Source of the DNA: Planctomycetota bacterium
Lineage (GTDB): Bacteria > Planctomycetota > Planctomycetia > Gemmatales > Gemmataceae
Assembly: GCA_016200155.1 (NCBI GenBank)
Contig: JACQFG010000303.1
Location: 1 to 18,777 of the forward strand
Direction of reading: 5' to 3'
DNA: 18,777 nt
Made by a program: the position numbers and the translations under genes. Positions 7,147-13,777 of this stretch are shown one piece after another. Numbering within the stretch: the first letter of the stretch is position 1; every line of letters begins with the position of its first letter. The notes beneath the pieces were generated by a model. The model was not told the origin of the DNA. It saw only the letters and a program-made list of their open reading frames with translations, and made no database searches.

Positions 7147-7770
7147 GTGAAGTTATCGCTCGCCTCGGAATCGGATCAGGCATTTCTGGAGCTGCTGGAC
7201 CAGGCCCGGCAGGGCGATCAGCTTGCGCTCGGGGAATTGATCGACCGTTATCGACCCTACCTCCTCAAGATCGCCCATGACGAAGGCGACACCGATTTGA
7301 AGCCCAAGGTCGCCGATTCGGACCTCGTGCAATTCACCTGTCTGGATGCCGTGCGCGGCTTCGGCCAGTTTCGCGGCCGGACGTCGCATGAGATGCTCGG
7401 CTGGCTACGGAAAATCTTGATCCATCGGCTCCAGGGCGTGCGCGATCATTTCCGTGCCGACAAGCGTCCCGTCGAGGTCCCGCTGCCGGCGGAGTCGGGC
7501 GAGGTGGAAAGCACGCTGTCGGCCACCGGGTCTTCGCCGAGCGACCAGGCCGTCCACCGCGAGGAGCGCGAGGTCGTCGAAATTGCCCTGCAGGCGCTGC
7601 CCCCGGACGATCGCCGGATTGTCGAGATGCGCCAGAAAGAGGCCGTTGCCTTTGCCGACATCGCCCGGCAATTCCACATGACGGAGGACGCGACCCGCAA
7701 ACGATGGATGCGGGCCATCCGCGTGCTCCAGGATGAAGTGCGTCGCCTGTATGGACACTCGTCCGACTGA
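7147..7770 (+). CDS. ECF-type RNA polymerase sigma factor, coupled to a kinase-fold protein
   Basis: A 207-residue sigma-70-family protein. Region 2 spans about 20-105 (ALGELIDRYRPYLLKIA, then VADSDLVQFTCLDAVRGFGQFRG at 56-78, and a WLRKILIHRL helix). A Ser/Glu-rich linker covers about 112-138, and region 4 about 140-200 has LPPDDRRIVEMRQKEAVAFA and an HTH in DIARQFHMTEDATRKRW. The start is GTG at 7147, with GGGGA six bases upstream; the nearby ATG at 7134 is in another frame. The last 20 bp overlap the ATG of the next gene at 7751, which implies translational coupling. It differs clearly from the sigma factor at 4217-4816. The partner may act as its regulator (inference). Confidence 0.9.
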   Translation: MKLSLASESDQAFLELLDQARQGDQLALGELIDRYRPYLLKIAHDEGDTDLKPKVADSDLVQFTCLDAVRGFGQFRGRTSHEMLGWLRKILIHRLQGVRDHFRADKRPVEVPLPAESGEVESTLSATGSSPSDQAVHREEREVVEIALQALPPDDRRIVEMRQKEAVAFADIARQFHMTEDATRKRWMRAIRVLQDEVRRLYGHSSD

Positions 7771-8821
7771 CCCCTGGCACGACAGCTGGATCGAACAACT
7801 TGCCGAGTTCGACGAGGCCCTGCGCCTGGGCCGCCACCCCACCGACGGCGCCCGCGCCGATCCTGCCTATCTTCAGGCCCAGCAATTCCTGTTGCGTTTG
7901 CAGTCGATCTGGCCGCGCGCGCCGAAGAAGATCGGGCCCTACACGCTGGTGCGCAGCCTTGGCCAGGGCGCGATCGGTCCGAGCTATCTGGTCGAGGATC
8001 CGCAAGACCAGCAGCCGCGCGTCCTGAAGCTGCTCTGGCCCGACCTGAGCACGCATGCGCCGACGCGCGAGCAATTCCTGCGCGACGCCCGCACCGCCCA
8101 GCATCTGCAACATGCCGGCATCGTCGCCGTGCGCGAGGTGCGCGACCAGGGGCCGTTGTGCGTCGTCGTCAGCGATTATTGCGAGGGCGTGTCGCTCGCC
8201 CAGTGGCGCCGCAAGAAGCCGCAGCCGATCGCGTGGGACATCGCCGCCCAACTCGTTGTGCAGCTTGCGGACATCCTGGAGGTTGCGCATCAGCACGGCG
8301 TTTGCCACGGCAACTTGAAGCCAACCAATATTTTCCTGAGCGGCGCCGGCGAAATCACGCCTGCCAATGTCCACACGGCGGCGGCGCGGATCAGCGATTT
8401 CGCCCTGGCGAACGCGGTGCAGCAATCGCGGGTTCCGTCCCATGGCGCGCTGGCCTGGCCTTTGCCGCAGTTCCTGCCGCCCGAGTTGCTTCGTCACCCG
8501 GCCCGAGCGGCCGAGCCGGCGAGCGACCTGTATTCGCTGGGCGTTCTCTGGTACGACCTGCTGACCGGCCGCTGCCCCGTGAAGGGAGCGACGCGCGAGG
8601 AGTGCCGGGCGAGCACGCGCCACGCCGTCCCGCCGCCGAGGCAGTATCGCCCGGAAGTGCCCGCCGCGGTCGAGGCACTGGTGTTGCGATGCCTGAAACG
8701 CCGGGCCAGCGAACGGCCGAAGTCGGCAGAGCAACTCGCCGAGGCGCTGCGAGCGCTGCTGCCCGTCGCGGTGCCGAAGGAAACGCCGGTGTGGTGGAAG
8801 CGCTGGTTGGGATGGAAGTGA
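7751..8821 (+). CDS. Kinase-fold protein, probable pseudokinase, coupled to an ECF sigma factor
   Basis: A 356-residue cytoplasmic protein with a Hanks-kinase fold at about 62-340. The glycine loop is GQGAIGPSYL (71-80), and the ATP-binding Lys93 is kept in RVLKLL. The catalytic loop reads HGNLKPTN (186-193), so Asn188 (codon AAC at 8312-8314) replaces the catalytic Asp of HRD. DFG is DFALAN with Asp216 kept, APE is PPE (243-245), and SDLYSLGVLWYDLLTG is normal. It may bind nucleotide but probably transfers phosphate poorly or not at all. No membrane segment is present; the tail PVWWKRWLGWK is Trp- and Lys-rich and might touch membrane or a partner. I chose the ATG at 7751, which overlaps the sigma factor stop; an ATG six codons upstream is possible. 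It converges on the ferredoxin gene at 8880. Confidence 0.87.
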   Translation: MDTRPTDPWHDSWIEQLAEFDEALRLGRHPTDGARADPAYLQAQQFLLRLQSIWPRAPKKIGPYTLVRSLGQGAIGPSYLVEDPQDQQPRVLKLLWPDLSTHAPTREQFLRDARTAQHLQHAGIVAVREVRDQGPLCVVVSDYCEGVSLAQWRRKKPQPIAWDIAAQLVVQLADILEVAHQHGVCHGNLKPTNIFLSGAGEITPANVHTAAARISDFALANAVQQSRVPSHGALAWPLPQFLPPELLRHPARAAEPASDLYSLGVLWYDLLTGRCPVKGATREECRASTRHAVPPPRQYRPEVPAAVEALVLRCLKRRASERPKSAEQLAEALRALLPVAVPKETPVWWKRWLGWK

Positions 8822-8826
8822 TTTGT

Positions 8827-8871
8827 CGCTTGCGGCTTAGCTCTCGCCTGGCGAGCGCCAAGCCGCAAGCG
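8827..8871. terminator. Hairpin between convergent genes
   Basis: The 12-bp arms (CGCTTGCGGCTT at 8827-8838, AAGCCGCAAGCG at 8860-8871) enclose a further CTCG/CGAG stem. It fills the 58-bp gap between the convergent stops at 8821 and 8880, so it fits a two-way terminator. The right arm holds the core GCCGCAAGCGGC (8862-8873), which recurs at 9964-10018 and at 18043-18054. It is therefore probably also a dispersed repeat. Confidence 0.6.
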
Positions 8872-8879
8872 GCGATTCG

Positions 8880-9953
8880 TTACAGTTCCAGCGCGTCGAG
8901 CGCGTCGATCAGATTATCAAGATCGTCCTTCGGCTTTTCTTGTTTGTGTTCCTGGCGTTTCGGCAGGCCCACAGCCGTGCCGACCGCTTGCCGGCCGTCG
9001 GCGACCAGTTCGCGATCGCGCTCCTCGACGGCTTGCGACAGCGCGTCCTTCTCGGCGCCGCCGAATAGCTTCGTCAGGTCGATCTTGAGATTGCCGATCG
9101 CGCCGATCGGGGCGCCGGCAATCGCTGGCGTCTTGTAGTCGGGGAACATGATCGCCTGCTCGGGGCACACGCGGCTGCACGCCGGGCAGCCTTTCTTGCA
9201 GTTGTCCTGATTCTCGACGTTGAGCCGTTCGTGCTCATCGACGCCGTAGACGCCGAACAGGCAGAAATCGATGCACTCCATGCAATTGGTGCAACGGCTG
9301 TAATCGATCACCGGATACCAGCGTCGGCCCGGCGCCTGCAGCAGCTGATCCGCCGTGAATCCGGGAGCGCCATTCGGCGAGCCGGGAGCGCCGTTTGGCG
9401 AGCCGAGAGCGTCAGCGACCGGAGTATCGCCGTTGCGCAGGTTCAGCCCGAGCTGCACGATCGGAGCGGGAGCACGTTCGCGCTGTTTCGCTTCCGCGCG
9501 TACTTTGCCTTCCTCGGCTACGCGGCGAATCTCGTCGACGTACGGCTGATGCTGATTGAAATCGCGCAGGTCGAGGCAATAGATCGTGCGATCGGGAACG
9601 TCGAGAGAGCCGATGCCCTTCGCGGGTTGCGGTTCGCCGGTTTCCTCTTCATCGTCGTCGGCAGGAGGTTTGAGCTGCGTCTCGCCCCACTGCCCCTTGA
9701 TTCCGTCGCGATCGAGCACCCAGAACGCCGCCCGCGGAAAGAGCCAGGAGAGCAGCACCATGTCGCCGCGCACGGAGCCGAGGAACCGCCGGCCGGTGTG
9801 ATCGGGGCCCAGATCGTACAGGTGCGGAATCACCGACACCTCGAGCCCCGGCTCCATCAGCAGGGCCGCGACGATCGATTCTTCCAGGGCGCGCTTGGCC
9901 GGATGCTTGCCCTGCGCTTGCGACAGTACGACGGTGATGCGGTGACGACTCAT
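8880..9953 (-). CDS. Two-cluster [4Fe-4S] ferredoxin-domain protein with novel N-terminal domain
   Basis: A 357-residue protein. Residues 1-135 (MSRHRITVVLSQAQGK..., with LLSWLFPRAAFWVLDRDG at 67-84) form a domain I do not recognise. A variable linker follows, with acidic residues and GSPNGAPGSPNGAPG (184-198). The ferredoxin domain is at about 216-270: CTNCMECIDFC gives Cys221, 224, 227 and 231, and CKKGCPACSRVCP gives Cys252, 256, 259 and 263. The Cys count fits two [4Fe-4S] clusters. The tail (about 300-357) is charged and probably helical. The ATG at 9953 has CAGGAG close upstream. It is the last gene of a minus-strand cassette after the GcvH-like and radical SAM genes, so an electron-transfer role for that radical SAM enzyme is a reasonable inference. 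Confidence 0.85.
   Translation of the reverse strand: MSRHRITVVLSQAQGKHPAKRALEESIVAALLMEPGLEVSVIPHLYDLGPDHTGRRFLGSVRGDMVLLSWLFPRAAFWVLDRDGIKGQWGETQLKPPADDDEEETGEPQPAKGIGSLDVPDRTIYCLDLRDFNQHQPYVDEIRRVAEEGKVRAEAKQRERAPAPIVQLGLNLRNGDTPVADALGSPNGAPGSPNGAPGFTADQLLQAPGRRWYPVIDYSRCTNCMECIDFCLFGVYGVDEHERLNVENQDNCKKGCPACSRVCPEQAIMFPDYKTPAIAGAPIGAIGNLKIDLTKLFGGAEKDALSQAVEERDRELVADGRQAVGTAVGLPKRQEHKQEKPKDDLDNLIDALDALEL
9361..9402. repeat. In-frame 21-bp tandem duplication in the ferredoxin gene linker
   Basis: Two adjacent 21-bp units (CCGGGAGCGCC followed by ATTCGGCGAG or GTTTGGCGAG) differ at only two positions. A third, decayed start follows. They encode the repeated GSPNGAP linker upstream of the iron-sulfur domain, so length changes here would stay in frame. 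Confidence 0.7.
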
Positions 9954-9963
9954 GACGACTCCT

Positions 9964-10018
9964 GCCGCTTGCGGCGTAGCAGAACAGTGAAGTCCGGTTT
10001 TGCTACGCCGCAAGCGGC
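9964..10018. repeat. 18-22-bp palindrome between the GcvH-like and ferredoxin genes
   Basis: The arms 9964-9981 and 10001-10018 are exact 18-bp inverted copies, extending to 22 bp with one G-T pair. Each arm contains the palindrome GCCGCTTGCGGC next to GTAG. It fills almost the whole 67-bp intercistronic gap and its base touches the CAGGAG ribosome-binding site of the ferredoxin gene. It could control translation, stabilise the upstream mRNA, or cause partial termination. The arm sequence recurs at 18032-18054. Confidence 0.85.
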
Positions 10019-10020
10019 CA

Positions 10021-10473
10021 TTACATGTGCCCCTTGAGCATATTCTGCGTTTTTTCCCAGCCGGCAGCAAGGAAATCATGATATTCCTGGACGCTCAACG
10101 TCTCGGCGTCCGACACCGCGGTCATCTCGAACAACCAGCCCTGGCCATGGTTATCGACGTTGATCGCCGACGGATCATTCAACAGCTCCGCGTTTAGCCG
10201 AACGAGCGTCCCGGCAATCGGCGCGAACAGATCGGACATCGCCTTCGACGTCTCGATGTGTCCGACCTTATGGTTGAGCGCGAGCGCATCGCCGGGATTT
10301 ACTTCCCAGTCGAGAAAGTAGACGTCCTGCATGAGCCGAACCGCGTAGGTCGTGAAACCGAAGCGCAAGACGCCGTCGCTTTGCAGGCACCACATATGAT
10401 TGCGGCAATAGCGCCGATCCGCGGGGAGCACTGCCGCGAACTTGCCCATCATGAAGGTCAACGGCTTATTCAT
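10021..10473 (-). CDS. Stand-alone GcvH-like lipoyl-carrier protein
   Basis: A 150-residue protein that follows the glycine-cleavage H-protein pattern: RNHMWCLQSDGVLRFGFTTYA (24-44), like the H-protein THEW...GITDYA, then GHIETSKAMSDLFAPIAG (71-88), where Lys77 is the expected lipoylation site, and LNDPSAINVDNHGQGWLFEM (98-117). It is slightly longer than a typical H protein (about 125-130 residues). No glycine-cleavage T or P gene lies in the window; its neighbours are a HemW-like radical SAM gene and a ferredoxin. This resembles the orphan H-like carriers (LbpA) of sulfur-oxidation systems in principle, but none of their partners is here. The start codon has no clear Shine-Dalgarno site and abuts a perfect palindrome. 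An internal ATG eight codons in is an alternative start. Confidence 0.88.
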   Translation of the reverse strand: MNKPLTFMMGKFAAVLPADRRYCRNHMWCLQSDGVLRFGFTTYAVRLMQDVYFLDWEVNPGDALALNHKVGHIETSKAMSDLFAPIAGTLVRLNAELLNDPSAINVDNHGQGWLFEMTAVSDAETLSVQEYHDFLAAGWEKTQNMLKGHM

Positions 10474-10538
10474 ATATAGCCCGCCGTTTACGGCGGGCCC
10501 TCGCCCTTCGCCGGCCCGCCGTAAACGGCGGGCTATAT
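10474..10538. repeat. REPIN-like 26-bp palindrome abutting the GcvH-like start codon
   Basis: The arms 10474-10499 and 10513-10538 are exact 26-bp inverted copies around a 13-base loop. Each arm is itself a hairpin, CCCGCCGTTTACGGCGGG, preceded by ATAG. The element occupies all but about three bases between the stop of the radical SAM gene (10542) and the ATG of the GcvH-like gene (10471-10473). The two-hairpin inverted layout is that of a REPIN. It should affect translation initiation or processing of the cassette mRNA. Confidence 0.88.
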
Positions 10539-10541
10539 GAA

Positions 10542-11858
10542 TCACGTATACCGCGTGCCGCGATGCTCCGCCTCGAAAAACGCCGGCAGCAGGCGATCGA
10601 CCTGCAGGAGGCCCGCGCGCGTCAGTTCGACGTTGCCGTTCGCCACCGTCAGATAGCCGTCGTTTTGCAACTGCCCGAACCCGTCGGCGAACGCCTGCAA
10701 AATATCGGCCCCGAACTTGGCGCGGAAATAATCGGTGCGCAGATGCCCCGTCTTGAGCTGCAGCATCATCTCGCGCCGCAGCAACTGATCGGGCTGGACC
10801 TTCAACGCCCGGCCCAGCGGGAGCTCTCCCTTTTGCAAGCGCTCGACATAATCCTCCCAGCGATCGACGTTCTGCACATGGACGCCGCTCGCATGGCCGA
10901 ACGACGCCACGCCGGTGCCGAACATGTCGGCCCCGTGCCAGAGACTGTCGCGGTAGACGAACTTTGTCTTCGCTGGATCGCGCACCATCGTGTAGGCGCT
11001 CGATACCGAATAGCCCGCCTTCGCCAGCTCCGCGAAGGCGTAATCCACCCACGCCCGCTTCGTCGGCCAATCCGCAATCGTCGCCGGATCGACCGCGTGG
11101 GCATCGTGCGTCTTCAATTCATTGGAAAACACCGTGTTGTACGGCAATTCCATCTGATAGATCGTCACGCTCTCGGGGGCCAGGTCGATCGTCTTCTGCA
11201 CGCAGTCACGCCAGTTGTCCCACGTCTCGCCGACCATGCCGGCGATCAGATCGATGTTGATCTGCGTGAAGTGCAAGTCGCGCGCCCATTGATAGGAACG
11301 GAAAATCTCGGCGGACAGATGCGCCCGCCCATTCGCCTCGAGGATCTTGTCGCTGAAGTTCTCGATGCCCAGACTCAGGCGCGTGATGCCGAGTTCCTTG
11401 AGCGTTTCCAGCTTGTGCTGTTGCAGCGTGCCCGGCTCGCACTCGAAGGTGACCTCGGCCGCCTGACTCCACGGGAAGAACGCCTGCACGCGCTGGCACA
11501 GCCCGCGCAGCTGCGTCGCACTCAGGTACGACGGAGTCCCGCCGCCGAAGTAGACGAACTGCACCGCCCGATCGCCGACGATTGGCATCTTGCGATACAG
11601 CTCGATCTCCTTGAGCAGCGCGTCCATGTAGACATCGACATCGCGGGCGTTCTTGTCGGTGTAGACGCGGAAGTAACAAAACTTGCATCGCTTGCGGCAA
11701 AACGGAATGTGCAGATACAGCCCCAGCGGCGTGTTCGGCCGCGGCGGCGCGTTGAGAGCTGCAAAAGCGTCGGGCAATCCCGTCGGCCTCCACGCGGAGA
11801 ACGGCGGATAGTTGGCGACGAAGTAGTTGCCCAGTCCGGTTTTTTCTTGATCGGTCAT
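10542..11858 (-). CDS. HemW-like radical SAM protein (coproporphyrinogen III oxidase family)
   Basis: A 438-residue protein. After an N-terminal extension of about 45 residues comes YLHIPFCRKRCKFCYF (48-63), the C-x3-C-x2-C cluster motif with Cys54, 58 and 61. GGGTPSYLS (105-113), ECEPGTL (139-145), ITRLSLGIENFSDKIL (158-173) and INIDLIAGMVGET (200-212) complete a radical SAM TIM barrel of the HemN/HemW type, and a HemN-C-like region follows (about 300-420). At 300-307 FVYRDSLW stands where HemW proteins have HNxxYW, so the heme-binding His appears to be missing. True HemN activity is also doubtful, since GIENF replaces the usual GVQ(S/T)F. It is the first gene of the minus-strand cassette with the GcvH-like and ferredoxin genes; that context points to a role other than standard heme synthesis. 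The ATG has only a weak upstream GCAGG. Confidence 0.88.
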   Translation of the reverse strand: MTDQEKTGLGNYFVANYPPFSAWRPTGLPDAFAALNAPPRPNTPLGLYLHIPFCRKRCKFCYFRVYTDKNARDVDVYMDALLKEIELYRKMPIVGDRAVQFVYFGGGTPSYLSATQLRGLCQRVQAFFPWSQAAEVTFECEPGTLQQHKLETLKELGITRLSLGIENFSDKILEANGRAHLSAEIFRSYQWARDLHFTQINIDLIAGMVGETWDNWRDCVQKTIDLAPESVTIYQMELPYNTVFSNELKTHDAHAVDPATIADWPTKRAWVDYAFAELAKAGYSVSSAYTMVRDPAKTKFVYRDSLWHGADMFGTGVASFGHASGVHVQNVDRWEDYVERLQKGELPLGRALKVQPDQLLRREMMLQLKTGHLRTDYFRAKFGADILQAFADGFGQLQNDGYLTVANGNVELTRAGLLQVDRLLPAFFEAEHRGTRYT

Positions 11859-11952
11859 GGTGTGGCGCCTGCGGCGGGGTCGACATGTTCATCGTACCGC
11901 CGATTCGCAGACGGACAAGGCGAAAGCCCAAGCTCACGCACCTGCGCCAAGG

Positions 11953-12079
11953 AAATGCAATCACGAAAGCACGAAACAACGAAAGCACGAAAAAGGCGAG
12001 CGGGAAGGAACCATCCCGTCAGTCTGATAATCCTTTCGTGTTTTCGTTCTTTCGCGCTTTCGTGATTGAATTTGCATTT
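11953..12079. repeat. Inverted-repeat element with tandem octamer arms, copy 2
   Basis: The left arm (11953-11994) and the right arm (12031-12079) are inverted copies. Both contain CAAT followed by four eight-base NNCGAAAN units; the right arm carries five extra bases (AATTC in its own orientation) outside the units. The spacer differs from that of copy 1 at 5831-5952. It lies between the stop of the 12085-13617 gene and the start of the radical SAM gene. Confidence 0.85.
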
Positions 12080-12084
12080 CATTA

Positions 12085-13617
12085 TCAAAGCTCGATCGCG
12101 AAATGATGCCCGACGCTGATCACCTGCTCGCCGTCGCGCAGTTCAAGGAAGACGTGATAGCGTCCGCGCGGCAAATCCTTCGGCAACTCCACCGAGTTCG
12201 AGCCGCCGCCCGTCGCCCAGCCGCGAATCCGCAGCGTCGTCGGCAACGCGTGCCGCTTCTGCGTTTTCTCGTGCAGCAACACCACCGACGGCGTAACCTC
12301 CGCATTGCGGCCCATCAGCACCGTTGTGTATTCATACTCGAAAATCAAGCTCGGCTTCTCGGGCTTCGTGTAGATCTGCGGATCGGCCCAGCGCAGGATT
12401 GAAACCATCGGCCCGCACGGCGATTTGAGCTTCGCGTAATCGTTCGGAATCCACACCGTCGCCTTCTCGATCGCGAACTGCATCTCCTGCGACGGCTTGG
12501 CGTCGTACAGCTCCTTGAGCACGGCATTCGCGCCGCTCAAATCGACCATCAGCGGCTCCGGCTTGTTCTGCGAGATGCCCTGGCCGGAATAATCGAGGCA
12601 GCGAATCAGGCTACGCGCCAACTCTTCGTGCCTGGCGTTAGCGCGGACTGACTTGGCGATGCGCGTCAAGTAGCCGGAGTTCCCTTCGTCCACCTTGCCG
12701 ACGTGCCGCCAGCCGTTGCTGCCGATATCGGTGAAGACCTCGCGATAGACGCTGCCGGCCTCGCCCAACGCGCGGGCATAGCGCAGCCGGACCGGCATCG
12801 GCTCCTTGGCGTCGTCGATCTTCGTCAGCAGGTAATCGCGCCCCTTGGGCGAGCCGAAGCCGCGCTGCAGGATGCTGACATCGTAATACGCCTTCGCCAC
12901 CGCCAGTGCCTTGCTCAGCACCACGGGATCATGCGTCTCCGCGAAACGCATGCACGTTCGCTCTGTGAAATAGTCACGGCCGCCGTAGCTCACCTTCGAG
13001 CGATCGCCCAGCAGCTTCAAGAGCGCCGGCACATCGAGCTGATCCGTCTTCGCCTCGATGAGCTTGGCCCACTCCTTCGTGTCGCGCAGGCTCGTCTCGA
13101 CTTTCTTGCGAAAGCTTTCCAGGGTAAACGGCTTCTTCTTCTCGGTTTGCGGGTAGGCGACATACGGCCCCGGATTGTCTCGCTGCGCAAAGCCGTGGAT
13201 CTGGTCGCCATGCACGAGACGCATGCCGCCCGGCAACGGCGCGTAGAGGACGGCGTTCTCCGGAATACGATTGAAATCGCTCGGCTTGGCCCGTACCGCG
13301 AAAAGCACGATACGATCGCCGACCGCCAATTTCTCGTTGTTGATTTTGTCAATTGCGGGTTTTCGATAGTAATCCGCGTCCACGACCGCGATGATTTGTC
13401 CCTTCTTGAAGCCGCCCTTGTGAACGAGAGTCACCTTCGCCTCGATGAGGTCGATGGTGTCGGCCTTGAAGCTGCGCGTGATCTCCGCCTCGGCCACGTC
13501 GGTGCTCAAATGGACGAGCGAATCGAGGTCATAGACATACATCATCGCCGCCCGAACCGTGGCGACCGGGCAAGGGGCCAGCAAGACCAATATCAACGCA
13601 AATCGCGGGTTGCGCAT
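12085..13617 (-). CDS. Large secreted protein of unknown function
   Basis: A 510-residue protein with a signal peptide (MRNPRFALILVLLAPCPVATVRA, about 1-23). The N-terminal domain (about 25-155) has LVHLSTDVAEAEITRSF, VTLVHKGGFKKGQIIAVVD and LAVGDRIVLFAV, a beta-rich pattern seen in secreted proteins of unknown function in planctomycetes. The middle (about 180-390) is helical, with spaced repeats such as VPALLKLLGD and MPVRLRYARALGEAG that suggest HEAT-like helices. The C-terminus (about 410-510) looks like an immunoglobulin-like sandwich ending LPRGRYHVFLELRDGEQ. No catalytic motif is recognised. The ATG at 13617 has AAAGGAA upstream. It lies 160 bp after the SNF2 gene on the same strand, with a complex hairpin between, so it probably has its own promoter. 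Confidence 0.8.
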   Translation of the reverse strand: MRNPRFALILVLLAPCPVATVRAAMMYVYDLDSLVHLSTDVAEAEITRSFKADTIDLIEAKVTLVHKGGFKKGQIIAVVDADYYRKPAIDKINNEKLAVGDRIVLFAVRAKPSDFNRIPENAVLYAPLPGGMRLVHGDQIHGFAQRDNPGPYVAYPQTEKKKPFTLESFRKKVETSLRDTKEWAKLIEAKTDQLDVPALLKLLGDRSKVSYGGRDYFTERTCMRFAETHDPVVLSKALAVAKAYYDVSILQRGFGSPKGRDYLLTKIDDAKEPMPVRLRYARALGEAGSVYREVFTDIGSNGWRHVGKVDEGNSGYLTRIAKSVRANARHEELARSLIRCLDYSGQGISQNKPEPLMVDLSGANAVLKELYDAKPSQEMQFAIEKATVWIPNDYAKLKSPCGPMVSILRWADPQIYTKPEKPSLIFEYEYTTVLMGRNAEVTPSVVLLHEKTQKRHALPTTLRIRGWATGGGSNSVELPKDLPRGRYHVFLELRDGEQVISVGHHFAIEL

Positions 13618-13712
13618 GGGACGTTCCTTTCTCGGCGAGGAAGCACGTCAAGCCGTTGATAAGACGCTTTTGCTTGGCGTCCGTCGCGCAGAATTGCGCC
13701 GAAAAATTGGTT

Positions 13713-13771
13713 CGCTTCAGAGCCTGAAGCGTAAGCGAAGAGTTCGGCAAAACCTTCGCTTACGCTTCAGG
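13713..13771. repeat. Three-part alternative hairpin after the SNF2 gene
   Basis: CCTGAAGCGTAAGCGAAG (13723-13740) pairs exactly over 18 bp with 13754-13771 around a 13-base loop. The segment CGCTTCAG at 13713-13720 can instead pair with CTGAAGCG at 13724-13731, so two folds exclude each other. An outer AATTGG/CCAATT pairing is also possible. It starts 6 bp beyond the stop of the SNF2 gene (13778), so terminator or repeat roles both fit. Confidence 0.65.
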
Positions 13772-13777
13772 ACCCAA

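Noticed and set aside
10021..10473. Calling the carrier gene gcvH of a glycine-cleavage system
   Set aside because: The fold and lipoyl Lys match, but no T- or P-protein gene is nearby; function in glycine cleavage cannot be supported from this window.
10542..11858. Calling the radical SAM gene hemN or hemW
   Set aside because: Key motifs of both differ (HNxxYW apparently missing, GIENF in place of GVQ[S/T]F), and the genomic context is not heme synthesis, so no symbol is given.
5831..12079. CRISPR array
   Set aside because: The octamer units are contiguous without spacers, and the long arms are inverted rather than direct repeats. No cas gene is present.
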